From: Phocaeicola faecium
GTDB taxonomy: Bacteria; Bacteroidota; Bacteroidia; Bacteroidales; Bacteroidaceae
DNA: 64,000 bases
Direction: 5' to 3'
Assembly: GCF_014837055.1 (NCBI RefSeq)
Contig: NZ_JACSPQ010000009.1
Location: forward strand, 1 to 64,000
The translations under genes and the position numbers were made by a program. Every line of letters starts with the position of its first letter. Position 1 is the first letter of the stretch. The notes under the pieces were generated by a model that was not told where the DNA came from, ran no database searches, and saw only the letters and a list, made by a program, of their open reading frames with translations. This document shows, one piece after another, positions 7,309 through 16,588 of this stretch.

Positions 7309-9618
7309 ATGAGAAAGTTAGTTACATTATTGGTATTATTATTCAATACATTTATAATTAAGGCTCAGAGTATTTCAGGTTCTTTAATTGATGAGAGTGG
7401 AAATCCTATAAGTTTTGCCAATGTTGTGTTATTGAATCGTTGTGATTCTTCTTTTGTTCAAGGAACGATAAGTGATGAAAATGGAAACTTTAGTATAGGA
7501 CCATTTACTGATGAAAATATACTTAGAGTTTCATGTCTTGGTTTTTTACCAATAACAAAAGCTCATACAAATTCTCCGGTAACTATTGTGATGCAAGAAG
7601 ATATTAATCTATTGAGTGAAGTTGTTGTTAATGGTAATTTACCTGTGACCCGCATGAAAGGTGATGCTATGGTGACAAATGTGGAGAACAGTGTGTTGAG
7701 CAAGGCTGGTTCTGCCAATGATGTATTGACCAAAATACCGGGTATTACCAAAAAGCAGGATGCATTTGAGGTTTTCGGGAAAGGAACACCTCTTATATAT
7801 ATAAACGGCAGAAAACTGCATGACTTATCTGAGCTTGAGCAACTTAACTCTGATGAAATCAAGAATGTACAGGTTATCCGTAATCCCGGTTCAAGATATG
7901 ACGCAACCGTAAAAGCTGTTGTCCGTATTCAAACGGTTAAACGTCAAGGGGATGGTTTCGGATTCAATTTGCGCTCCAGCTATTATCAGTCGAAGAATAC
8001 GGATTTGATAGAACAGGCAAACTTCAATTACCGGCATGATAATTTGGATATTTTCGGTTCTATATATTATAATCAGATGGAAAGCTGGCAGGATTTCAGT
8101 ATGAAACTGGAAGAAAGAGGAACAAAAGTTTGGAATCATGATATGAAGAGCAATGGCGAGTTTTATTCAAAGATGCTAAACGGCAATGTCGGATTCAATT
8201 ATCAGCTGAATGACAATCATGCTTTCGGTATGAAATATAAGGCAGGAAAGACCCTGAATGAAGAAAATCCGCTTTCTAAAGAAACCGATATAAATGTTGA
8301 CAATGTATTCTACGACAACATAAAGGTAAACAGTTGTGATTACTATCATTACGATCCCGACCATGAACTGAATGCATACTATAACGGACAATTCGGAGAT
8401 ATGAATCTCGATTTCAATGCCGATTATCTTCAGAATGGCAAGCGTAGCAACTCCGTATTTCAGGAAACCAGCCAGACTTCGGAAAGCCGTGATGTTCATT
8501 CTGCCAATCGTGTAAAGAACCGGCTTGTGGCAGGAAAGCTGACTTTGTCACTCCCATTGGGTGGAGGTGCTTTTGCCGTGGGCAGTGAAGTAACCTATAC
8601 CCATAGAAATGACGACTATTTGAACGAAGAAAACTACGTGCCGTCTTCATTCAGTAAGATTGAGGAACTCAATGCTGCCGGATATGCGGAGTATAACCAC
8701 AGTTTTCCGTGGGGTGACTGGTCGCTTGGATTGAGGTATGAGCATGTCAAGTTTGACTATTATGAAGATGGCAAGCATGTGGACGAACAAAGCCGTACAT
8801 TTGATAACTTCTTTCCGAATATTTCATTCTCAACTCAATTGGGAAAAGTGCAGACACAGTTGAGCTACACGGCAAAAACCCAACGACCGACTTACAGCGA
8901 GTTGAGTAACAATATATTTTATTCAGACCGATTTACCCTTCAAAAAGGCAATCCCACACTTCGTCCTACCATTATACACGACCTGACACTTTCCGGTGTC
9001 TGGAGATTCCTACAGATATCATTGTCCTACTCTCAGACAAAGGACTGGATTCTTAATTGGGGAGAACTGGTAAATGAAGATGCCTCACTGACCATGCTGA
9101 GTCAACGCAACTGGGATAAGTCTGTTCCTATGTTTGCCGCATTTCTGTCCGCCTCCCCTAAAATCGGGTGCTGGTCTCCTATGCTGGGTATTGGTATGCA
9201 AAAGCAGTGGCTTACCATAGATTTTTTTAAGGAATCGAAAACTTTGGATAATCCCCTATTTACCGCTTCATTCAATAATACTTGGGAATTGCCACTTGGC
9301 TTTATGTTAGGTCTTGATTCATATATACAGAGTGCAGGTGCTACACAGAATATTTATTTTGAAAAACCGAACGGCTATGTGAACGTGTCGCTCAGAAAGA
9401 GTTTCTTGAATGATGCTTTGAGTGTTGAATTAAGAGGCAATGACATTTTCAATACGAATAAGATAAGCTATAGCATGTATAGCGGTGACTATTATCTGTA
9501 TCAAAAAAGCGTATGGGACAGACAGGAGTTTGCGGTGACAGTCCGTTACAAACTTAATGCAGCAAAGAGCAAGTACAAGGGAACGGGAGCCGGAAACAGC
9601 CAAAAGAGCCGTATGTAA
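7309..9618 (+). CDS. TonB-receptor-like outer membrane beta-barrel protein 1
   Basis: This 769-residue protein has a signal peptide (cleavage likely after FNTFIIKAQ). A carboxypeptidase-regulatory-like fold follows near residues 21-100 (GSLIDESGNPISFANVVLL), then a plug-like region near 105-210 (DVLTKIPGITKK, YINGRKL) and a long barrel to the end. The family (OMP_b-brl_3 type) is built like SusC/TonB-dependent receptors. It is downstream of maturase 2 in the same transcript, so it may bind or take up the peptide or serve immunity. Base composition seems to shift from AT-rich to more GC-rich at about 7660. Confidence 0.8.
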   Translation: MRKLVTLLVLLFNTFIIKAQSISGSLIDESGNPISFANVVLLNRCDSSFVQGTISDENGNFSIGPFTDENILRVSCLGFLPITKAHTNSPVTIVMQEDINLLSEVVVNGNLPVTRMKGDAMVTNVENSVLSKAGSANDVLTKIPGITKKQDAFEVFGKGTPLIYINGRKLHDLSELEQLNSDEIKNVQVIRNPGSRYDATVKAVVRIQTVKRQGDGFGFNLRSSYYQSKNTDLIEQANFNYRHDNLDIFGSIYYNQMESWQDFSMKLEERGTKVWNHDMKSNGEFYSKMLNGNVGFNYQLNDNHAFGMKYKAGKTLNEENPLSKETDINVDNVFYDNIKVNSCDYYHYDPDHELNAYYNGQFGDMNLDFNADYLQNGKRSNSVFQETSQTSESRDVHSANRVKNRLVAGKLTLSLPLGGGAFAVGSEVTYTHRNDDYLNEENYVPSSFSKIEELNAAGYAEYNHSFPWGDWSLGLRYEHVKFDYYEDGKHVDEQSRTFDNFFPNISFSTQLGKVQTQLSYTAKTQRPTYSELSNNIFYSDRFTLQKGNPTLRPTIIHDLTLSGVWRFLQISLSYSQTKDWILNWGELVNEDASLTMLSQRNWDKSVPMFAAFLSASPKIGCWSPMLGIGMQKQWLTIDFFKESKTLDNPLFTASFNNTWELPLGFMLGLDSYIQSAGATQNIYFEKPNGYVNVSLRKSFLNDALSVELRGNDIFNTNKISYSMYSGDYYLYQKSVWDRQEFAVTVRYKLNAAKSKYKGTGAGNSQKSRM

Positions 9619-9637
9619 ATTGATTAAGACTGTAAAA

Positions 9638-11965
9638 ATGAGAACTATCAGAACGTTATTAATATTGGTTTGTACACTTATTTCAGTTAGTGTATCGGCA
9701 CAAACCATAAGTGGAAAACTGATTGACGAGAACAGCCAGCCGTTGCCCTACGCCAATGTGGTGCTGCTGTCATTGCCGGATTCGGTATTTGTGGATGGGG
9801 CTACTTCGGACGACAAAGGAAACTTTATCCTGAAGGATTTATCTTCCCGAAGCTACCTGTTGCAGGTTTCATACATAGGTTACCAGCCGCAGTCCATACT
9901 ATTAGAAAATCTGGATCGGAAAATAAACTTAGGAGATATCCGGTTGGTGCAGGACGCCGTGGCTTTAAAAGGCGTAACGGTAACAGGCAGTAATGTGGTG
10001 GAAAAAATAGACCGGCAGATTGTCATCCCTTCTTCCAGACAGATCAAAGCGGCTACGTCCGGTTATGAGTTGCTGGGTCACATGCAGCTTCCGGGGCTGA
10101 AGGTGAACAGTATGGAAAGAAGTATTTCGACCGTAAGCGGAGGACGTGTGCAGTTGAGAATCAACGATATTGAAGCATCTACCGCACAGGTCCAAGCTCT
10201 GAGACCAGACGAGGTGCTGAGGGTAGAATACATTGACAATCCGGATATGCGGTATGCCAATACGGATGTGGAAGCCGTCATCAACTTTGTAGTGAAGCGC
10301 AGGGAGTCGGGCGTTGCGGGAGGATTCAATCTGACCAATGCCGTTACGACCGGTTTCGGCAATGACAATGTGTATATCAAGGTCAATCATAAGCTGTCGG
10401 AGTTCGGTTTCAACTACTATGTGAGCTATCGTGACTATAATGACCGTTTTGTGGATGAGGACCAGTCTTTCAGCCTTCCGGATGGAAACCGCAACCGTTA
10501 TCTGAAAGGTATAACTACTCCTTTCAATTACGCCGACCATTACCTGGAGTTGAATTATAATCTGACCAAACCGGAAAGATATGTATTCAATGCCTCTTTC
10601 ACGGACAATATTTTCCGTTCTCCCCATAACGATTACGGTCAGATTATCCGGGAGGAAGGCAAAAACGACATCTATAGTTTTACAAAGAAAATCAATAATT
10701 CCAATTCACCTTCCTTGGACCTGTATGGAAAAGTGTCGCTACCCAAGAAGCAGGAATTCCTACTGAATGTGGTAGGGACCTATATCAGTTCCGACTTTGA
10801 ACGGAACTACAATGAAGCGCTCAGCGAAGGAGGCACTCCATATTCTGAATACATCTACAGTACGGATGGAAAAAGATATTCATTGATTGGTGAAGGTATT
10901 TACAAGAAGAACTTCAAGGACGTGGCTTTAAGCGGCGGGTTGAAATACACGCTGGCGTACACCCATAATAAGTACAAGGGTGACGTAAACCAGACGGATG
11001 GGATGCACAGTTCGGACTTGTACGGTTATGTGCAGGTGAATGGAAAATGGAAGAAACTAAGCTACCTATTGGGCGTAGGCCTTTCAAGGCAAAGCTATGA
11101 TGAATCCGGAAAAGGGTATTCGTTCTATATGTTCCGCCCTTCGGTCTCATTATCCTACAAACTGTTTGAAGGAGCGACTCTTAAATATGTGTTTTCCAGC
11201 ACACCGAATGTGCCGTCGCTGTCATCACTCAGTGACATCCGTCAGCAGCTTACGGATATAGAGGTCAACCGTGGTAATCCCAATCTGAAGCCATACCGTT
11301 CTTACAGCAATACGCTTCAGCTTTCATGGGGAAACAAATGGGTGGACTTGCAGCTGAAAGGAGGCTATTATTTCAGCAAGAATCCAATCATGGAAGAGGT
11401 AAGCAGGGTGTCACAGCAAGACGGCAGCTATCTGTTCGAGTATGGTGTGGATAACCAAGACCGTTTTTCAAGGTTGAACGGGCAGCTCTATGCCAATGTG
11501 GACATTGTTCCTGATATGCTTTCACTCAGTCTCTATGGTGGTGTGAACAGATACGAGTCGAAAGGAAATGCCTATCTGCATACCTTCAACGCATGGTATG
11601 GTGGCGGCAATTTGTCATTCACTTATAAAAAGTTCTCGGCTTATGCGGTTGTCTCCAGCCGTTATAACACCTTGTTCGGTGAAACGGTCAGTTACGGTGA
11701 GAAAAACTGTATGCTTCAATGTTCATACAAAATCAAGCACTTCAATGTGGGTGCCGGTATGCTTTATCCCTTTAAGCCCAAAGGATGGAGCGGTGGCACG
11801 AAATTGCTGAGCAATGAGGTGCGGAAAGAAACTTGGTCTTTCATAAAGGATAACGGAAACATGTTCCTGCTCACTCTGTCATGGGATTTCAGTGTGGGAA
11901 AGAAACACCATGCAGGAACCAAGACCACGAACAATGTAGACCGGGAAACTGGTATTGTTATGTAA
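9638..11965 (+). CDS. TonB-receptor-like outer membrane beta-barrel protein 2
   Basis: This 775-residue protein is a second member of the same family as its neighbour. The ATG at 9638 was chosen because it gives a clean signal peptide (MRTIRTLLILVCTLISVSVS, then AQ). An upstream in-frame ATG at 9557 lies inside the previous gene. A regulatory-like domain (GKLIDENSQPLPYANVVLL) and a plug-like region precede the barrel. It starts 19 bp after the previous stop, so the two are one operon. Two different barrels may form a pair or recognise different peptides. Confidence 0.82.
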   Translation: MRTIRTLLILVCTLISVSVSAQTISGKLIDENSQPLPYANVVLLSLPDSVFVDGATSDDKGNFILKDLSSRSYLLQVSYIGYQPQSILLENLDRKINLGDIRLVQDAVALKGVTVTGSNVVEKIDRQIVIPSSRQIKAATSGYELLGHMQLPGLKVNSMERSISTVSGGRVQLRINDIEASTAQVQALRPDEVLRVEYIDNPDMRYANTDVEAVINFVVKRRESGVAGGFNLTNAVTTGFGNDNVYIKVNHKLSEFGFNYYVSYRDYNDRFVDEDQSFSLPDGNRNRYLKGITTPFNYADHYLELNYNLTKPERYVFNASFTDNIFRSPHNDYGQIIREEGKNDIYSFTKKINNSNSPSLDLYGKVSLPKKQEFLLNVVGTYISSDFERNYNEALSEGGTPYSEYIYSTDGKRYSLIGEGIYKKNFKDVALSGGLKYTLAYTHNKYKGDVNQTDGMHSSDLYGYVQVNGKWKKLSYLLGVGLSRQSYDESGKGYSFYMFRPSVSLSYKLFEGATLKYVFSSTPNVPSLSSLSDIRQQLTDIEVNRGNPNLKPYRSYSNTLQLSWGNKWVDLQLKGGYYFSKNPIMEEVSRVSQQDGSYLFEYGVDNQDRFSRLNGQLYANVDIVPDMLSLSLYGGVNRYESKGNAYLHTFNAWYGGGNLSFTYKKFSAYAVVSSRYNTLFGETVSYGEKNCMLQCSYKIKHFNVGAGMLYPFKPKGWSGGTKLLSNEVRKETWSFIKDNGNMFLLTLSWDFSVGKKHHAGTKTTNNVDRETGIVM

Positions 11966-11991
11966 CACTATCTCCAAAAATATATTTTAAT

Positions 11992-12048
11992 ACAGAATCC
12001 CCTTATTCCCCTAATAGTAAATCAACAAAGGGTAATAGAGGATTCTGT
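11992..12048 (+). terminator. Hairpin after the receptor genes
   Basis: The arms ACAGAATCC (11992-12000) and GGATTCTGT (12040-12048) pair perfectly around a partly paired interior. It lies 27 bp after the last receptor gene, before the oppositely oriented maturase 3. There is no clear T-run. Confidence 0.5.
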
Positions 12049-12218
12049 ATGGCTTTATACCTTAATTCGCGTTTTTAAGCAAAATCTTATTCTCTCTTAG
12101 ATTATTTTATCGAAATTCAATTGCTTTTGAATTTGATGAGCCTTGATGATTTATGGTTTGTAGTAATATAGTATCTGAATGATAAACAGCTAAGTATTTA
12201 AGATTGATTGAATTTTGA

Positions 12219-13520
12219 TTAAATATTTAAATGACTCCAATAGAGTTTCTCAATAACAATTCTTTTAGCATGTTCCATTTTCTGGGCGTTAGTACCATAA
12301 AAACAATAATCAGCATCTACTTCTTTTCTTTTTTGATAACAGCCTCTGTTACATATTGGAAAAATCGAACAAGACAAGCATCCCGTACTATTCTGAATAT
12401 ATTCTTTTTCCAATTCTTTTCTTAGCCATTGGATTGTTCCATTCTCCAAAAGAATTCCCTCATTAGGGGATGTTGAAAAGTTTCTTGCCGTACATTTAAA
12501 CACACGAGCATCGTAGTTTACTATAAACTGATTTTTCTTATCGGCATAACAAGGATTAAAAATTGTATTTGGACATGAATCTGGAGTTACGCATATATAA
12601 TTATGTTCTCTAAGTTTAGAAACAATCTCATCAACTTTGGTTAATACCTCCAGCTTGTCTGAATCTTGCCAGACTGCATGAATCGAGAATCTTAGATTTT
12701 GAATTTCATTTTTTGCCAAACCACTAAAATCAGATATAATTTCTTGATAAATAATTTCCGTCTTTTGAGATATATTATATCTAACAGAAACCTCAAATCC
12801 CTTTTTAAGGCATAACTTGATGTTCTGTAGTATTTGATCGTAAGTATTATGGTTCCCTTTAAGAAATTTCACCTTATTGTGACTCATCCTATTACCATCT
12901 AGGGTTATTTGAAATCGTTTTACATGATGCTCTTGACAAAAATCCAAGAACTTTTCTGTAATTAAATAACCGTTTGTTGTAAAGTTCGAAACTACATTTA
13001 CGTTAGAATTCTTAGTTATTTCTTGCAAGTCAGAAAGGAAAGTATATATAATGTCTTTATACATAAGAGGCTCTCCTCCAAACCAGTCTATTCTAATATT
13101 TTTCAATTCACTATTTGTGTCAAATTCTATTTTTATATACTTGATAATACTTTGAATAGTAGCAGCAGATATTTTACTTTTTCTAACATGTGTTTCGTAA
13201 CAGTACCAACAATTGAAGTTACAATTTAAAGTTGGATTTATGATAATATAAAGTAAAGATTTGTCACCTTTGCTTCGTTTTAATATATCATCGATAATTG
13301 AACTTTCATCAATATTTTCATCAATAATAAATTTATTGTCTGACAATAAATTATTGATCTTTTCACTGTATAACGCTGCCATACTCAGGTTTAGGAAAAA
13401 CTTTTCTTTTAACAATCCATACACTTCAGGTGTCAATGTTAGACAAGTATTGTAAAGTGTATTATAACCAATTATCTTATGGTTATATTCAAAAAAAGTA
13501 TTATATTTACTATCTTTCAT
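12219..13520 (-). CDS. Radical SAM/SPASM peptide maturase 3
   Basis: This 433-residue enzyme has the radical SAM cluster motif CNFNCWYC about 100 residues from the start. Its C-terminal SPASM cysteines include CLSCSIFPICNRGC. The start at 13520 (MKDSKYNTFFEYNHKIIGYN) was chosen because it aligns with the start of maturase 2; in-frame ATGs also exist at 13526 and 13559. It lies downstream of precursor 3 on the same strand with a 69-bp gap and is probably its dedicated enzyme. Confidence 0.87.
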   Translation of the reverse strand: MKDSKYNTFFEYNHKIIGYNTLYNTCLTLTPEVYGLLKEKFFLNLSMAALYSEKINNLLSDNKFIIDENIDESSIIDDILKRSKGDKSLLYIIINPTLNCNFNCWYCYETHVRKSKISAATIQSIIKYIKIEFDTNSELKNIRIDWFGGEPLMYKDIIYTFLSDLQEITKNSNVNVVSNFTTNGYLITEKFLDFCQEHHVKRFQITLDGNRMSHNKVKFLKGNHNTYDQILQNIKLCLKKGFEVSVRYNISQKTEIIYQEIISDFSGLAKNEIQNLRFSIHAVWQDSDKLEVLTKVDEIVSKLREHNYICVTPDSCPNTIFNPCYADKKNQFIVNYDARVFKCTARNFSTSPNEGILLENGTIQWLRKELEKEYIQNSTGCLSCSIFPICNRGCYQKRKEVDADYCFYGTNAQKMEHAKRIVIEKLYWSHLNI

Positions 13521-13589
13521 ATTCATAGAAAAAAGGGAAGGACATTCTATCCCTCCCATGATTAAATTACATAATAAATTCAGTAAAAA

Positions 13590-13805
13590 TCAACACCCGT
13601 GGCAATTGACGATGTTTATATCTGGATTCTGGGTATTTGAAGTTAAATCTTCAGCTTTCACACCTCCTTCCAACTGTTCCTTCTCTTGCTCTGTAAGTTT
13701 TTCTTCCTTGAGTGCATCATTTTCTTCTCTCACATCTTTTTTCTGTGTAGATTCTTCTGGTTTCATTTTTTCAAATTTTAAATTAAACAATAATTTCTTT
13801 GACAT
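13590..13805 (-). CDS. GG-leader precursor peptide 3
   Basis: This 71-residue peptide begins MSKKLLFNLKFEKMKPEE, a start typical of Bacteroidetes GG-leader peptides. The charged leader ends EKEQLEGG (Gly47-Gly48). The predicted 23-residue core ends with a Cys-His-Gly-Cys motif (NIVNCHGC). The start at 13805 was chosen over an upstream codon at 13904 that lies at the promoter. It is the first gene of a minus-strand unit with maturase 3. No exporter is encoded with it, so it probably uses the C39 exporter at 582. Confidence 0.8.
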   Translation of the reverse strand: MSKKLLFNLKFEKMKPEESTQKKDVREENDALKEEKLTEQEKEQLEGGVKAEDLTSNTQNPDINIVNCHGC

Positions 13806-13892
13806 AGCAAATGTACAAACAGAGAATCCGCTAGTAAGAGTTTTGAAGTTTCTTCTGATTACATTTTTATTTATATGAATATCAGGATGTTG

Positions 13893-13900
13893 CAAAGTTA
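13893..13900 (-). promoter_or_regulatory. Promoter -7 element of precursor 3
   Basis: On the minus strand TAACTTTG matches the Bacteroides -7 consensus and lies about 90 bp before the start codon at 13805. Two more ACTTTGA repeats directly upstream can supply the -33 TTTG. Confidence 0.6.
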
Positions 13901-14180
13901 TCAAAGTTCAAAGTATCAAGATACCTTACGCAGTATATAAGTTGATAACAACAGACATATATCATGGACCTGCTTGATTTTATTGGCAGAGGAAAACTTC
14001 TTTGTCAAATTTAGAATTTACTAATCAGCAACATAAGAATACTCATTTACTCCTTTATAAAGGAGAAGAACTTGAAAAACTTTATTTTCTATTCAATTTT
14101 ACATAGAATTTATACAGAACAAGAAACAGGGCTATTGGTTGTCAGTGGTTCCAAAACCTTATTCAATATAATATCTAATA
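13901..14180. other. Intergenic region between the peptide locus and the mobilisation genes
   Basis: About 280 bp of AT-rich sequence. The only clear structure is a perfect 16-bp palindrome at 14050-14065 (CTCCTTTATAAAGGAG), placed downstream of the minus-strand gene that ends at 14181. No convincing gene was seen. Confidence 0.5.
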
Positions 14181-15155
14181 TCATAATAAGTAGAAATTCA
14201 TTGATTTCACAATTCTTACATACAACCTTAAAAACACATCCTGACACATCTTTACATCCGGAAAATAAACAAACGATTTCCGAGCAAAAGAGAGACAAGC
14301 AAACGGTCTGATATCACAAGCATCCATATCCGGATAACGCTTCTTTATCTGTTCGGAAACCGTTTTATTCAATGCAGCCACAAGGTTAGCCAAGCGGATA
14401 GGATTCCATTGCAACATTTCTAAAATGACCATTCCATCTCTCTTTTCAACGATTACGGCATAATCATCCTGCACATTACGGACATAATAACATATAAAAT
14501 CAAAGGCTTCAGATACCTCATCCCCTACATGAATGCCGATGATACGCTTTTCTTTCTCCACAGAGGAAAAGCACTTTTCTATCTGCTTCAGCACGTAACC
14601 GCATACAACGGGAGAAGAAGAAGCCAACAGGTAAGCCGGTGCATCCGGTTCTCCCCCCTTTTCAATGGAGTGGAACACACAAGGATTCCAACACAAGTGG
14701 ATGACGCTGCCCTGACAATCCCCATGCAAAGAAGCGGCACAGTTCCTATTGTTAAACAACAGACGAGATTCTTTTTTCTCCAGATCGAACTGGAAAAGGT
14801 TTCTAACTTTATCCGCTTTTGCCAAATCATACAGCAGGTACCCCTGCAAACCGGAAGTATGGCGAATTTTCGCACAACCTTGACTTTCCTCCACATCAAA
14901 CAAATAATCAATGATCTGTTCCTTCGTACAGCTTGCGGAAAAGGAAAACTCATCTTGTTCGTCTTTGGGCTGAAAGGTCAGCAACAAGGCCAACTGCATG
15001 GGGCTTATCTCTGAGAAGTTATACAATTCGATGCAGGAGACCACATCCTTTTTCGGAGAGAACAGCACATATCCCCTGCCGTTTATCTTATACCTTAACA
15101 TAAAATCTCCCTGCTCGATGGGCAGGTAATCATTTAGAATAGTACGGTAATTCAT
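14181..15155 (-). CDS. Unknown protein downstream of the relaxase
   Basis: This 324-residue soluble protein belongs to no family that I can name. It follows the relaxase gene by 32 bp on the same strand, so it is probably co-transcribed with it. A central segment (VIHLCWNPCVFHSIEKGG) followed about 50 residues later by RIIGIHVGDEVSEAFDFI has the order of a degenerate Toprim-like fold, but this is weak. Cysteines are unusually frequent. A role in mobilisation or DNA processing is inferred only from position. Confidence 0.6.
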   Translation of the reverse strand: MNYRTILNDYLPIEQGDFMLRYKINGRGYVLFSPKKDVVSCIELYNFSEISPMQLALLLTFQPKDEQDEFSFSASCTKEQIIDYLFDVEESQGCAKIRHTSGLQGYLLYDLAKADKVRNLFQFDLEKKESRLLFNNRNCAASLHGDCQGSVIHLCWNPCVFHSIEKGGEPDAPAYLLASSSPVVCGYVLKQIEKCFSSVEKEKRIIGIHVGDEVSEAFDFICYYVRNVQDDYAVIVEKRDGMVILEMLQWNPIRLANLVAALNKTVSEQIKKRYPDMDACDIRPFACLSFARKSFVYFPDVKMCQDVFLRLYVRIVKSMNFYLL

Positions 15156-15187
15156 CGTATTTTAAGTTTAATAATTATTTACATCTG

Positions 15188-16588
15188 TCACAAGGAAAAG
15201 CCTTGCTCATTCTTGCATTTCTTCTTTTTCTTGGACGGGATGAAATCATCCTCATCAGGCTTCTTGCTGCCGCCCGTTACTTCCACATCTGGTATATAAG
15301 GAATCGAACCATGCTGCATATACATTGATTCCCGTTCCACCCTTTCACGGAACTCCCCTACCCTATCAATATGCGGCGACATCCCTGCTGCCATACCGTC
15401 AAAATGCTTTTGTATATTCCGGTAGGTCAGCTTGCGAGAAATGTCAGAGCCCTTGAACATTTGAGGGCTGTCAATGCCGGACATGCCGAACGAGATGCCA
15501 TATACACCGCTTGCATTCTCATGTTCCTGCACCTGAATGCCTTCCTGCTCCAGCTTTTCCTTAAACTGCCGGTAACTGTCCGAACCGTTCAATGCCATGA
15601 ACACATGGTCATAGAGATAGTGTTTCTGCTCATCGGAACTCATGCCCTTATCGTCAAAGCGGATATGTCCGAAACGGTATTTCATGGGCAGTGAGGTATC
15701 TTTGACATAGAAGGATGTGTCTTTCATGCCATAGACATAATAAGACTTGTCTTTCTTCGTGACCAAACGCATATACAGTCCTTCATGCTCCAGATTCTTT
15801 CGGAAATCTGCCGTATTCTCAGAAAAGGCATACACGCGGTCAAGCTGATGAAGCAGTTCGTCTTTAAGCAAAGGCTTGAAGAATCCTCCTTTTTCCAGTA
15901 TATGGAAAAGATCATCATATAACTCATCACCAAGCAGAACCAGCCATTCTTCATTGGATAACGTAATTTCATTAATCGGTTTTCCGGAAGACTGCAAGGC
16001 ATCCGCATGACGTAGCAAGGACGAAACCTTATCCCGGTAAGCATAACTGCGCAAAGCCTTTTTCATGGCTGCATCAAAATAATAAATACGATAATGGGAT
16101 TCCCCTAAAGTGGTTTTGGCAGAATGACCGTTCTCTACCGGTGTCAATCCGTATTTACGTTCCAGTTCACGGGAGATCTTTTCCGAACGGCGGAAGTTAT
16201 TGCCTGAAGGAACGCTTCTTCCATCTTCGTCTACCGTAGTCAGAAGGACATGCACATGCTGATGAGCTTTATCAGTATTCAATACAACGGCGTAACAGCA
16301 TTTACCGTATCCCATCCGTTGGACGTATTCATTGGTCAGCGAAAGCCATTTCTTATCTGTAAGCGTTTCTCCGGGAAATAAGCTAAGGATAAACTCGGCA
16401 TAGGTCAGTTTTACCCGTTCATTCATTCTTGCTATCAACTGCATATATTCCGGTATGGTTTGCAGTCCGTCACCTGTCGAGGTGAACAATACCCGTGCGT
16501 CACCTTGCTCTATCTTCGTAAGCTGATAAGCTACTTTACGTACCATTACAGCCGAAGAAGAAAACGAAGGCTGTATCTCTGCTATCAT
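15188..16588 (-). CDS. MOBP-like relaxase / mobilisation nuclease
   Basis: This 466-residue protein would nick oriT and lead the strand into the recipient. The N-terminal third carries the relaxase metal motif HQHVHVLL (His109, His111, His113) after a segment YAVVLNTDKAHQHVH typical of MobA/VirD2-like enzymes. The C-terminal half has no named domain. It overlaps the MobC-like gene by 4 bp (ATGA), showing translational coupling. The tra operon on the other strand supplies the coupling protein and the secretion channel. Confidence 0.87.
   Translation of the reverse strand: MIAEIQPSFSSSAVMVRKVAYQLTKIEQGDARVLFTSTGDGLQTIPEYMQLIARMNERVKLTYAEFILSLFPGETLTDKKWLSLTNEYVQRMGYGKCCYAVVLNTDKAHQHVHVLLTTVDEDGRSVPSGNNFRRSEKISRELERKYGLTPVENGHSAKTTLGESHYRIYYFDAAMKKALRSYAYRDKVSSLLRHADALQSSGKPINEITLSNEEWLVLLGDELYDDLFHILEKGGFFKPLLKDELLHQLDRVYAFSENTADFRKNLEHEGLYMRLVTKKDKSYYVYGMKDTSFYVKDTSLPMKYRFGHIRFDDKGMSSDEQKHYLYDHVFMALNGSDSYRQFKEKLEQEGIQVQEHENASGVYGISFGMSGIDSPQMFKGSDISRKLTYRNIQKHFDGMAAGMSPHIDRVGEFRERVERESMYMQHGSIPYIPDVEVTGGSKKPDEDDFIPSKKKKKCKNEQGFSL

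Noticed and set aside
9965-10627. Long 220-residue frame antisense to receptor 2
   Set aside because: It is a shadow of the barrel-coding frame and has no start signals or family.
13558-13878. 106-residue plus-strand frame antisense to precursor 3
   Set aside because: The minus-strand frame has the leader, promoter and maturase context; the Ser/Phe-rich plus-strand product is a shadow.
15188-16588. Plasmid Rep function for the relaxase-region protein
   Set aside because: The HxHxH motif, MobC neighbour and upstream oriT-like region fit a relaxase.
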